This document shows, in pieces, positions 15,347-23,104 of a stretch of 49,287 nt of DNA. A program made the position numbers and the translations under genes. The notes beneath the pieces are model-generated. The model saw only the letters and a list, made by a program, of their open reading frames with translations, ran no database searches and was not told the DNA's origin. The DNA is taken from the NCBI GenBank assembly GCA_903904735.1, contig CAIVDM010000238.1:1-49287 (forward strand), in the 5' to 3' direction. Numbering within the stretch: the first letter of the stretch is position 1; the number at the start of each line of letters is the position of its first letter. Origin of the DNA: an uncultured delta proteobacterium. Lineage in GTDB: Bacteria; Bdellovibrionota_C; UBA2361; OMII01.

Positions 15347-16804
15347 TTACAGCGCGAACTTGGCTCCTAGGAATATAAGCATTCCGAGGAATCCCACAAC
15401 ATAGGTAACTCTGTCTCGGAGCGCAAATACCAAGGGATCATCATGTACCAGTCCTCTCCTCGCTAGCAACCAGATCCGGCTTATCCAATAAAGCAAGAGG
15501 GGACACGCGAGCCAAATGACTTGCGGATTCGGATACAGCTTCACGACCTCCTGGCTACTCACGTAGAGAGCCAATACAAGCACTGAGATGTATCCTGAAG
15601 CGGAACCAAATGAAGCGACCTGCTCGATGTCACCTACCGAATATCCTCGCCCCCATGTGCGGTTTTCGTTTCTCTGCTGCAACACCAATAGCTCAGAAAA
15701 TCGCTTGATACAGGCAAGGCTCAAGAAAAGAAACATCGACAGCCCGAGAAGCCACTGAGAGACGGCGATACCCGCCGCCACGCCACCCCCGACGATGCGA
15801 ATGGTATAGAGAATCGCCAGCAAGATGATATCGACAAGGGCAAGCGCCTTGAGGCGAAAGGAATACGCGGTAGTGAGCAGCAGATATAACGCCAGGATCG
15901 CCACGAACGAGGGACTCGCCATACTGGCTATCAGAAAGCCTGCCCCGAAAAGAATCGGAGCGAGTACCAAAGCGACGGTCAATGGTAACTCACCAGAGGC
16001 GCATGGTCGCTTGCGCTTGCGGGGATGTTGTCGATCCGCCTCTAGGTCCAATAGATCATTGAGCAGGTACACACCCGAGGCACAGCAAGAGAAAGAAACA
16101 GCGGCGATGAGCGAACCCATTATGGCCTCCGTGTTTCTCCACTGATGCGCCAGGATTAACGGAAGAAACACCAGCGCGTTCTTAAGCCATTGATGCACTC
16201 GGAGAGCTCTCGCGAGCGTGGCCGCGCTCCATCGTCGCTTTTGAATAAATGTGGCCTTGGGAAACTCCCGTCGGACAACCTCGGAAAATCGAGCGCTGCC
16301 ACTCACGCATACCACCGAAGATGCGCGTCTCCACACATTAAGATCGGCCTGAGAGTCCCCTACATATTCCCATGGAACATTACCAAGTTGCGCCACAATA
16401 GCGTCAGCCTTGCGAGCTCCCTTGCAATTTACCGATTCATCGGAGCCAATCACCTGACTCACAAAACTAAGCCTCTCAGCGACCTTCGCCACAAGTGAAG
16501 TATGTGAAGCCGACGCCAAGACTATCGAGCTCCCGTTCTCCGACCGTTCTTGCAAGTATGACACTACGGACTCATTGAGCGGTATCGCGGATACGGACAT
16601 CTCAGCCGCTCGTCTCGCGAGCTGCGCTTTCAGATAGGGAAGTCCTCGTAGCAACCAGAACGGCACGAGAAAGATGACACTCGGATGACGCTTCAACGCG
16701 AACAACAGAGATTCATACAAGAGATCTGTGTCAAGGACAGTCCCATCCACGTCGGCGCACACAACGCCTATTACATCTTGTCGCTCCTGCATGTCACTCC
16801 ACAT
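15347..16804 (-). CDS. HAD phosphatase-UbiA fusion, decaprenyl-phosphate phosphoribosyltransferase type
   Basis: A 485-residue two-domain protein. Residues ~10-195 are a HAD-type phosphatase (ADVDGTVLDTD with nucleophile Asp, IVLASASHT, YVGDSQADLNVW). Residues ~200-485 are a UbiA-family membrane prenyltransferase with eight or nine helices and the motifs NDLLDLEADRQHPRKRKRP and DIILLAILYTIRIVGGG. The NDxxDxxxDxxHPxKxxRP form is that of Rv3806c, which joins polyprenyl phosphate to PRPP to give polyprenyl-phosphoryl-5-phosphoribose. The HAD part could then remove the 5-phosphate. The divergent neighbours are DprE1 and DprE2, which perform the next two steps. An internal start at 16792 has GGAG 4 nt upstream and may be the true one. 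Confidence 0.82.
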   Translation of the reverse strand: MWSDMQERQDVIGVVCADVDGTVLDTDLLYESLLFALKRHPSVIFLVPFWLLRGLPYLKAQLARRAAEMSVSAIPLNESVVSYLQERSENGSSIVLASASHTSLVAKVAERLSFVSQVIGSDESVNCKGARKADAIVAQLGNVPWEYVGDSQADLNVWRRASSVVCVSGSARFSEVVRREFPKATFIQKRRWSAATLARALRVHQWLKNALVFLPLILAHQWRNTEAIMGSLIAAVSFSCCASGVYLLNDLLDLEADRQHPRKRKRPCASGELPLTVALVLAPILFGAGFLIASMASPSFVAILALYLLLTTAYSFRLKALALVDIILLAILYTIRIVGGGVAAGIAVSQWLLGLSMFLFLSLACIKRFSELLVLQQRNENRTWGRGYSVGDIEQVASFGSASGYISVLVLALYVSSQEVVKLYPNPQVIWLACPLLLYWISRIWLLARRGLVHDDPLVFALRDRVTYVVGFLGMLIFLGAKFAL

Positions 16805-17156
16805 TGCTTGTCTGGCAGTCTCACCCGAGATAAAAACCTAACTACCTTATAGGATGACGCAAAATCTATCCTCGTTGCTGCTCGGTAGAATTAGCAGACA
16901 GCTCAGGCCAGGACTAAAACTGTATTTCCGTACACTACCCCACTAGTATGCTATTCCAGCCGCGATGAACCCAAAAGAGAAGCATAATAGAACTACGTCT
17001 GCTCGCGGCGCGCCGATTGTAAACTATCTCTCGAAGCAGCTGGACCGTGTTCGCGACTATCGGCATCGAACCTACTGATATCATTCTCGTAATTGCGCCT
17101 CTTTCCATGTGCGGCTACGCTGATGAAATAACATGAACGTTTCGTAGCTCACACCC
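16805..17156. other. Divergent intergenic region between HAD-UbiA and dprE1
   Basis: A 352-nt region that should hold the promoters for both arms of the arabinose-donor gene set. I saw no gene, strong inverted repeat or clear promoter pair. Confidence 0.35.
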
Positions 17157-18482
17157 ATGCCAAAGTCCGCTCCTGCCCGTTATCAATCGTGGGGAAGATA
17201 TCCAAAGGTCACCAATGAACGTGTGGCTCATATGCTTCATGTCAACGGGCCACTCCCACTCCCGAGCGATAGCGGAACCGTGCTTGCGTATGGTCTTGGT
17301 CGAAGCTACGGCGACAGCTGCCTTAACGACACACAGACAATCATCCCCTTTGCCGCGTTCGATAAGTTCATCTCCTTCGACACCGTCAGCGGAGTTCTTC
17401 GAGCTCAAGCGGGTGTAAGCCTCGCCACTATTCTGGATGTCTTCGTGCCTCGAGGATGGTTCCTACCCGTAACACCAGGCACCAAATTCGTGACGCTCGG
17501 CGGAGCTATCGCGAACGATATTCACGGCAAGAATCACCACGTCGCCGGGACCTTCGGTCGACACGTGACTCAATTCGGCTTGCTCAGATCCTCAGGTGAA
17601 CACCTCACCTGCTCCCCGACCGAGAACAGCCACCTCTACGCCGCTACCATCGGCGGAATGGGACTCACAGGGCTTATCACCTGGGTAGAGCTCAAACTGC
17701 ACGCCATTCGCTCGCCGTACCTCAACACTCGCACCACAAAGTTCCGAAACCTGGACGAATTTTTTGACATCTCGCGGGAGAGTGACGCCGAGTTTGAGTA
17801 CAGCGTCTCGTGGGTCGATTGCACCTCTGAAGGCAGCAACCTGGGTCGTGGACTCTTCATGGCGGGGAACTTCTCTGATCAAACTCGTCAGCGATCGCCG
17901 CGCAAACTCGCGATTCCATTCCCATGTCAGGCGCCCGCATACCTCCTCAACTCATTTTTCATCCGCAGCTTCAACACCTTCTACTACAACAAGCAGACAA
18001 GTCGCGTTGTTGACGGACTGACCCACTACGAGCCATTCTTTTACCCCCTCGACTCCATTCTCAATTGGAATCGGATGTACGGCGCGCGAGGATTCTTTCA
18101 GTATCAATTCGTAGTCCCGTTTGAGCAGGACCGCGGTATTATCAGGGAGATCTTCACTCGGATCACGCGCTCGAAACGAGCCTCATTTCTCGCGGTCCTT
18201 AAAACCTTTGGAGATATTCCGTCACCAGGAATCATGTCGTTTCCCCGAAAAGGAGTGACACTCGCTCTCGATTTTCCAAACGACGGAGAACCAACCTTGC
18301 GATTGATGAGCGAGTTGGACAAAATCGTGATGGACGCGGGCGGGAGCATTTATCCCGCGAAAGACGCTCGCATGCCGGCTCACGTCTTTCGAGCGTCACA
18401 CCCGAGACTTCAAGAGTTTATGCCACACATAGATCCTCGCTTCTCATCTAGCCTGTGGCGACGAGTAATGGAGACAGTATGA
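17157..18482 (+). CDS. dprE1: Decaprenylphosphoryl-beta-D-ribose oxidase (DprE1-like FAD oxidoreductase)
   Basis: A 441-residue flavoprotein predicted to oxidise the 2'-OH of polyprenyl-phosphoryl-ribose to the keto intermediate DPX. It has the vanillyl-alcohol-oxidase FAD domain: AYGLGRSYGDSCLN, TPGTKFVTLGGAIANDIHGKN (close to the mycobacterial DIHGKNHH segment) and ATIGGMGLTGLI. The C-terminal substrate domain carries VLKTFGDIPSPGIMSFP, then GVTLALDFP and YPAKDAR. Lys402 aligns with the essential Lys418 of M. tuberculosis DprE1. Ala370 aligns with Cys387, the residue bound by benzothiazinones. The DprE2 gene follows with a 4-base ATGA overlap, so the two subunits are translated together. 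Confidence 0.88.
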   Translation: MPKSAPARYQSWGRYPKVTNERVAHMLHVNGPLPLPSDSGTVLAYGLGRSYGDSCLNDTQTIIPFAAFDKFISFDTVSGVLRAQAGVSLATILDVFVPRGWFLPVTPGTKFVTLGGAIANDIHGKNHHVAGTFGRHVTQFGLLRSSGEHLTCSPTENSHLYAATIGGMGLTGLITWVELKLHAIRSPYLNTRTTKFRNLDEFFDISRESDAEFEYSVSWVDCTSEGSNLGRGLFMAGNFSDQTRQRSPRKLAIPFPCQAPAYLLNSFFIRSFNTFYYNKQTSRVVDGLTHYEPFFYPLDSILNWNRMYGARGFFQYQFVVPFEQDRGIIREIFTRITRSKRASFLAVLKTFGDIPSPGIMSFPRKGVTLALDFPNDGEPTLRLMSELDKIVMDAGGSIYPAKDARMPAHVFRASHPRLQEFMPHIDPRFSSSLWRRVMETV

Positions 18483-19216
18483 AACGGATAGTGATTATCG
18501 GGGCGACATCGGCTATCGCGATGGAGACCGCGCGTGAGTTCGCCAAAGCGGGAGCCGCGTTGTTTCTCATCGCGCGCAATCAGCGTCGACTCGACGAACT
18601 CGCCCAGGATCTCACCGTTCGAGGCGCAAGCGCCGCCCACACAGCCACGTTTGACGCGCTGGACATCGGATCTCACGAACGCATACTCGAGGAGGCGTTT
18701 CATAAGCTCGGAGAGATAGACGCGGCTCTCATAGCCCATGGCGAACTACCCGACCAGGGCCAGTGCCAGCGATCCGTGTCTCGCTCACAGGAAACCATCA
18801 CCATCAATCTTGTTAGTCCAATCGCTTTCTGCACCTGGCTCGCCAATTACTTTGAGAAACGCAAGGTCGGTAATATCACCGTCATCACATCGGTGGCGGG
18901 CGATCGCGGACGTCAGAGCAACTACCTCTACGGCACCTCAAAGGGCGGCCTCGCTATTTTCTTGCAGGGCCTGCGCAACAGACTCACGCCCGCCGGAGTC
19001 ACGGTTACCACGGTGAAGCCCGGTTTCGTGGACACTCCCATGACGACGCACCTTCCCAAAGGTCCGCTCTTCGCGTCCGCCGAAACCGTTGGACGACGAA
19101 TTCACAAGGCGATGCTTCGGGGTGAGGCCGTTGTATACACTCCTTTCTTTTGGCGGTTTATTATGCTGATTATCCAGCATATCCCCGAGTTCGTGTTTCG
19201 TAAGATGAAGCTCTAA
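18479..19216 (+). CDS. dprE2: DprE2-like short-chain dehydrogenase (DPX reductase)
   Basis: A 245-residue SDR predicted to reduce the DprE1 product DPX to polyprenyl-phosphoryl-arabinose with NAD(P)H. It has the nucleotide-binding loop IIGATSAIAMETAREFA, the dinucleotide-side strand FDALDI and the catalytic set Ser in VITSVAGDRG with Tyr-x3-Lys in YLYGTSKGG. The C-terminus FFWRFIMLIIQHIPEFVFRKM is hydrophobic and amphipathic, suited to membrane contact as in mycobacterial DprE2. ATG 18479 overlaps the dprE1 stop (ATGA) and has GGAG just upstream; an earlier in-frame ATG at 18455 is less likely. Length is close to the 254 residues of Rv3791. Confidence 0.85.
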   Translation: MKRIVIIGATSAIAMETAREFAKAGAALFLIARNQRRLDELAQDLTVRGASAAHTATFDALDIGSHERILEEAFHKLGEIDAALIAHGELPDQGQCQRSVSRSQETITINLVSPIAFCTWLANYFEKRKVGNITVITSVAGDRGRQSNYLYGTSKGGLAIFLQGLRNRLTPAGVTVTTVKPGFVDTPMTTHLPKGPLFASAETVGRRIHKAMLRGEAVVYTPFFWRFIMLIIQHIPEFVFRKMKL

Positions 19217-19240
19217 TTGATCGGCTAATTCCCAGACAGT

Positions 19241-19295
19241 GCGCGGCGGGAAGAGACTACCGTCCGCCCCTGACGTAATCACGAACTACAATCGG
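19241..19295 (+). repeat. Imperfect direct repeat, copy 1
   Basis: About 55 bp beginning GCGCGGCGGGAAGAGACTAC, repeated 119 bp downstream (19360-19413) with roughly a quarter of positions changed after the first 22. It sits behind dprE2. A separate stem GGCGGG/CCCGCC (19299-19304 with 19313-19318) lies between the copies. The purpose is unknown. Confidence 0.6.
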
Positions 19296-19359
19296 GAGGG
19301 CGGGTCTCCGCACCCGCCGCGTTGCGCATCCCAATCCTTTTCCAGACTCATGACAATCC

Positions 19360-19413
19360 GCGCGGCGAGAAGAGACTACCGCCATCCCCTAAACACGATC
19401 AGCTACAAATCGG
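19360..19413 (+). repeat. Imperfect direct repeat, copy 2
   Basis: The second copy begins GCGCGGCGAGAAGAGACTAC and runs to CTACAAATCGG, overlapping the last codons of the MazG-like gene on the opposite strand. The first 22 bases differ from copy 1 at one position. Confidence 0.6.
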
Positions 19414-19762
19414 AGTACTTCTTATTACTCCCCTTCGCCAAGTCCACCGGGTACTTGCTCTCGTTCTCATTCATCTTACGGGCGAAGGCCGCGCTTATAT
19501 CGATACCAGCGTCATGGGCCATAAGAAGCACCCAATAGAGCACATCACTGAGCTCCTTGCCCAAGGATTCTCTGAGCGCCGGCAACTGACTCTCGATCTG
19601 CTCAGTGGTCTTCCATTGGAACACCTCGAGCACCTCAGCCGCTTCCAGCGCCAAGGAAAGCGCCATGTCTTTCTGCGTATGAAATTGCTTCCACTCTCGG
19701 GCGTCACGAAACGCCACGATTCTCTCGGTCATATCCGCCAGGGTCTTCATGCCTGATAGCAT
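19403..19762 (-). CDS. MazG-like nucleotide pyrophosphohydrolase
   Basis: A 119-residue all-alpha NTP pyrophosphatase of the MazG/iMazG (RS21-C6-like) type, predicted to hydrolyse non-canonical dNTPs (dCTP analogues are typical substrates) to monophosphates. The metal-binding E-x2-E ... E-x2-D pattern is visible in LALEAAEVLEVFQW and LGKELSDVLYWVLLMAHD. Tyr/Trp-rich segments MTERIVAFRDAREWKQFHT and KNxAMKLxxE-like QKDMALSLALE also match the family. Either ATG 19762 or ATG 19750 could be the start; neither has a strong ribosome site. It converges on dprE2. Confidence 0.85.
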   Translation of the reverse strand: MLSGMKTLADMTERIVAFRDAREWKQFHTQKDMALSLALEAAEVLEVFQWKTTEQIESQLPALRESLGKELSDVLYWVLLMAHDAGIDISAAFARKMNENESKYPVDLAKGSNKKYSDL

Positions 19763-19838
19763 ATACCAATCTGGAGTCTACGCACCCGAAATTCCCGAAT
19801 CTCAGGGGATGCTAGAGCCGCGGCGCTTCGTCTGGCCT

Positions 19839-20300
19839 CTACATCTCGAGCAGAAATCGGATCTGCTTCACCAGCAAACTATCAGCTCGGAATTTCTCGC
19901 AAAACATATCCGCTCCACGCTCTAGCGCCACGAACTCAAGGTCATCACCGCAGGCGGTCAGCATGATCACTGGCACGTCGCAGCTTCCCTTATTGGCGTC
20001 TAGTCCACGCACTGCCTGCAAAAACTCAAACCCATTCATCTCTGGCATCTTATAGTCAGATACGATGAGGTCCACCGCCTTATCCTCTAACACGCCGAGG
20101 GCTTCCGTCGCCGACTCAGACTTAATTACCCGATACCCAGCTTTCTCAATTATCTTCCCTAAAAACTTTAACTGCTCTGGATCGTCATCCACCACTAAAA
20201 CGGAATTGTGACTCGGATTCACCGCTTTTACCGCCATCTCACCACCCCAATTCCATCCAGACACGTCCAAAACTTCTGTATCACTGTAAGAACCCGCCAT
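19839..20300 (-). CDS. Single-domain response regulator (CheY-like receiver)
   Basis: A 153-residue protein with a ~30-residue N-terminal tail and one receiver domain. Acidic pocket DDDP in VLVVDDDPEQ, phospho-acceptor Asp in LIVSDYKMPEMNG, Thr in VIMLTACGDD and Lys in FCEKF are all in place. There is no output domain, so it probably acts by protein contact, in chemotaxis or as a phosphorelay intermediate. AGGA lies 6 nt before ATG 20300, which is preferred over the longer frame starting at 20345. No histidine kinase is adjacent. Confidence 0.88.
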   Translation of the reverse strand: MAGSYSDTEVLDVSGWNWGGEMAVKAVNPSHNSVLVVDDDPEQLKFLGKIIEKAGYRVIKSESATEALGVLEDKAVDLIVSDYKMPEMNGFEFLQAVRGLDANKGSCDVPVIMLTACGDDLEFVALERGADMFCEKFRADSLLVKQIRFLLEM

Positions 20301-20702
20301 TGTTTTTCCTGTTCCACGCTTGGAGTTACCTCGAAGATGTCCCATAGACCCTCACGTTATCTCTACGCATTTATCGTATCCCTCCACGCCTCCAGCGTCT
20401 TTCTCGAATCCATCCTCGCCCGTAGAGAAGGGGTCGGCAGGAGTAGCGCAATCCTTACCGTTTCGAGACACTTTTCGATCTAAAAAGTTGTATTGCGTCC
20501 TGTTCCCGCTAGCCGCGCGTTTCATGCAGTCTCTGCACCCACTTACGCAGAGCCATAGTATCGGAGAGCCAAAGTCTCGAAGAGTCAATCGTCTAGCGGG
20601 ATCTCTTAGAGTCGACGAGCAGCTCAGCCGTCCGATTCTATCTCCGAATTCGAGCCGTCCCGACTTCTTGCGATAGGATTCGAACAAGCGTATGAATATG
20701 GG
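20301..20702. other. Intergenic region upstream of the arginine cluster
   Basis: About 400 nt between the divergent receiver gene and the acetyltransferase gene. Overlapping open frames lack domain content or start signals. No riboswitch, ARG box or RNA gene was recognised; promoters for both neighbours are expected here. Confidence 0.35.
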
Positions 20703-21089
20703 ATGATTAGAATTGCGCGCCCGGACGACATCCCCATGATCCTCGCGATGGTGGAGAGAAATCTCGACACCCTCCTGCCACGATCCAAGGAGAATTACCA
20801 AGAGCTGCTAAAATCAACCTTCGTAGCGGAAGAGGACGGAGCCATCGCCGGATCATGCATCCTTGAGGTATACAGCCCGAAGATAGCCGAGATTCGCACG
20901 CTCGTTGTCGCGGAGGATTTCCGGGGGCGTGGCATTGGTCGACAGCTAGTTGAAGCCGCTGTCGCTGAAGCCAAGCGTCAGAACATTTACGAGATAATGG
21001 TCGTGACCTCAAACGTACCCTTCTTTCAGAGCCTCAACTTCGGCGCCTGCCTCAATGAGAAGTACGCGCTGTTCCTCAACGGTAAGTAG
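20703..21089 (+). CDS. GNAT acetyltransferase, probable short N-acetylglutamate synthase
   Basis: A 128-residue single-domain GNAT protein with the acetyl-CoA loop RTLVVAEDFRGRGIGRQLV and the family ending VPFFQSLNFGAC. Its order immediately before argC and argB and its likeness to the short ArgA-type synthases (argA GNAT domain without the kinase-like domain, as in Mycobacterium Rv2747) suggest that it acetylates glutamate, the first step of arginine synthesis. The MVVTSNVPFFQSLNF stretch is close to that seen in NAGS GNAT domains. Spacing to argC is 12 nt, indicating one operon. The role is inferred from context and family. Confidence 0.78.
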   Translation: MIRIARPDDIPMILAMVERNLDTLLPRSKENYQELLKSTFVAEEDGAIAGSCILEVYSPKIAEIRTLVVAEDFRGRGIGRQLVEAAVAEAKRQNIYEIMVVTSNVPFFQSLNFGACLNEKYALFLNGK

Positions 21090-21101
21090 GATACTGACGT
21101 T

Positions 21102-22154
21102 ATGGATAAGCCATTCGGTGTGGCGATAATTGGAGGAAGTGGCTACGGCGCCGGTGAGGTCATGCGTCTTCTCGTCACGCACCCTGCGATAGAAGTAGCC
21201 GAGGTAATCTCGCGCTCTCACGCCGGCAAACCAGTTCACACAGTGCACACGCACCTCCAATCGACCACATCACTGACATTCTCCCCGTCGCTGACAGTTA
21301 ATTGGTGCTCACGATACAGGAAGGTCGCCTTCATTCTCGCGATGCCGAGTGGCCTAGCACCGGACACGATCAAAGATATAATCGACAAGAGACTACCCGC
21401 GAACGCCGTCATCATTGACCTATCAGGGGATCTTCGACTACGCGACGAAACCGCGCACAAGGCTTTTTACCCCGAAGTGCCATACGCCGAGGAGATTCGT
21501 GCTGAATGCATCTATGGTCTCACAGAGCTTTCTCGGTCCGAGGTGCCTGCGGCCCGATTCATTTCAAATCCTGGATGTCTCGCCACCGCGGCTATTGTAG
21601 CCCTGGCGCCCCTCTCTTCTCAGGTCTTTGAAGGAGCGGTGGTCATCGACGCGAAAACGGGAACATCAGGCGCTGGGCGCGAGCCTCAAGCCTCCATGCA
21701 CCACCCTAGTCGAACCGCCGATTGCGCGGCCTACAAGGTTCTCCAGCATCGACATGAGCCTGAGATATTGCAAGCGCTTGGCCCGGCCTTTTCAAGCGCC
21801 AACACGATGATGTTCATTCCTCACCTCCTGCCAGTCTCACGTGGGATACTCGTTTCCGCTTACGGCACGCTCCGCGCCCCTATTGAGCCGCGGATAATGC
21901 GTGAGATGTACGAGCGCTTCTACGCGGGCGCGCCGTTTATACGATTTCGAGAGTCATCTCCGCGGCTAGTCGATGTCGTCGGAACTAACTTCTGTGACCT
22001 GCATGTGACTACGCGCGGCAAACAGGTCGCGATACTCGCAACGATTGATAACCTCGGCAAGGGCATGGCGGGACAGTGCATTCAGAACCTAAACCTAGTG
22101 TTTGGCCTCTCAGAAGACCGCGGACTTCTGACCCCCGCCCTTGGACCAGTTTAA
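21102..22154 (+). CDS. argC: N-acetyl-gamma-glutamyl-phosphate reductase
   Basis: A 350-residue NADPH-dependent enzyme that reduces N-acetylglutamyl 5-phosphate to the semialdehyde in arginine biosynthesis. The Rossmann motif is VAIIGGSGYGAGEVMRLL at residues 7-24, the catalytic Cys is in FISNPGCLAT (Cys159), and the C-terminal substrate segment includes KTGTSGAGREP and VPHLLPVSRGI-like MFIPHLLPVSRGILVS. Length is standard for ArgC type 1. It follows the short synthase by 12 nt and is followed by argB. Confidence 0.95.
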   Translation: MDKPFGVAIIGGSGYGAGEVMRLLVTHPAIEVAEVISRSHAGKPVHTVHTHLQSTTSLTFSPSLTVNWCSRYRKVAFILAMPSGLAPDTIKDIIDKRLPANAVIIDLSGDLRLRDETAHKAFYPEVPYAEEIRAECIYGLTELSRSEVPAARFISNPGCLATAAIVALAPLSSQVFEGAVVIDAKTGTSGAGREPQASMHHPSRTADCAAYKVLQHRHEPEILQALGPAFSSANTMMFIPHLLPVSRGILVSAYGTLRAPIEPRIMREMYERFYAGAPFIRFRESSPRLVDVVGTNFCDLHVTTRGKQVAILATIDNLGKGMAGQCIQNLNLVFGLSEDRGLLTPALGPV

Positions 22155-22194
22155 CTCTAGCAGCCTACTCGACTTACAGAACGGAGAAGCAGTG

Positions 22195-23046
22195 ATGAAT
22201 CCGACCAACACTCCTCAGGAACCCCAGAAGTCAGCCCTCGAAGGTAAGCGATTTTTGATAAAATACGGCGGCGCGGCGATGGAAAAGGCAGAGGTTCGGG
22301 AAGCCGTATGCGCGGAGGTAGCGGCGCTCGCTCGACAGGGGGCGAGGCTGATCGTGGTACACGGCGGAGGCAAGGAGATATCTCGCCTGCTCGGGAACTT
22401 AGGATTAACGACTAATTTCATCCAAGGTGTGCGCGTTACTGACGCCGAGGGGATGCGCGCGACAGAGATGGTGCTCTCAGGGGCGGTGAATAAGGATCTC
22501 GTATCAAGAATCACGCGAAACGGAACTCCCGCGGTGGGGATCTCAGGACGCGACGCTCATATGATTGAGGCTAAACCGCTTGTTGGAAAGAACGGCGAGA
22601 ACTTCGGACTTACAGGAGAAGTAGTGCGCGTCGACTCGAGCGTCGTCGAGGCTCTCCTTGAGGCGGGCTTCGTTCCGGTGATCTCCCCTGTCGGGGAAAC
22701 CGCAAGCGGCGAACCCCTTAATCTGAACGCTGACTATGCCGCGGCAGCCATTGCCGGAGCTCTTGGGACTGAGAGCTGCGTCTTCTTGACCGATGTTTCA
22801 GGCGTGAAGAAAGACGGTCTTGTATTACCAAAGCTCACTCCCGATGAGATCAAACATCTCATTGACGCGGGAACTATCTCAGGCGGCATGATCCCCAAGG
22901 TCGAGTGCGCCGTCCGAGCGATCGACGCGGGCTGTCCAGAGGCGATCGTTTGCGACGCGGCACGACCGAATATTATCGCCTCGGCTCTCAACTCAGCGTC
23001 GAATCCCGGCACCTCGATCCGTCGCTCCTATCACTGCGAAGTGTAA
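22195..23046 (+). CDS. argB: Acetylglutamate kinase
   Basis: A 283-residue amino-acid kinase that phosphorylates N-acetylglutamate. Visible motifs are FLIKYGGAAM, LIVVHGGGKEISRLL, VLSGAVNKDLV, VGISGRDAHMIEAKP, PVISPVG, NLNADYAAAAIAGAL and TGGMIPKVECAV-like ISGGMIPKVECAVRA. ATG 22195 has GGAG 8 nt upstream; the frame is open further back into argC, but that start (TTG) is unlikely. The N-terminus is about 15 residues longer than minimal ArgB, and such N-terminal extensions occur in arginine-feedback-sensitive kinases, though feedback is not proven here. Confidence 0.95.
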   Translation: MNPTNTPQEPQKSALEGKRFLIKYGGAAMEKAEVREAVCAEVAALARQGARLIVVHGGGKEISRLLGNLGLTTNFIQGVRVTDAEGMRATEMVLSGAVNKDLVSRITRNGTPAVGISGRDAHMIEAKPLVGKNGENFGLTGEVVRVDSSVVEALLEAGFVPVISPVGETASGEPLNLNADYAAAAIAGALGTESCVFLTDVSGVKKDGLVLPKLTPDEIKHLIDAGTISGGMIPKVECAVRAIDAGCPEAIVCDAARPNIIASALNSASNPGTSIRRSYHCEV

Positions 23047-23079
23047 GGGGAGGCTAGATATAAAGTATCAACACTGCAG

Positions 23080-23097
23080 GCTTACGATACTGTAAGC
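23080..23097. terminator. Small hairpin between argB and the hydroxylase gene
   Basis: GCTTAC (23080-23085) and GTAAGC (23092-23097) make a 6-bp stem with a 6-nt loop in the 58-nt gap between two convergent genes. No T-run follows, so its role as terminator is uncertain. Confidence 0.35.
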
Positions 23098-23104
23098 TCA
23101 CAGA

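Noticed and set aside
19241..19413. Direct repeats as a CRISPR array
   Set aside because: Only two imperfect copies of ~55 bp with a 64-bp gap and no cas genes.
20352..20801. Minus-strand frame of 149 residues before the arginine cluster
   Set aside because: No ribosome site or domain, and it overlaps the start of the acetyltransferase gene.
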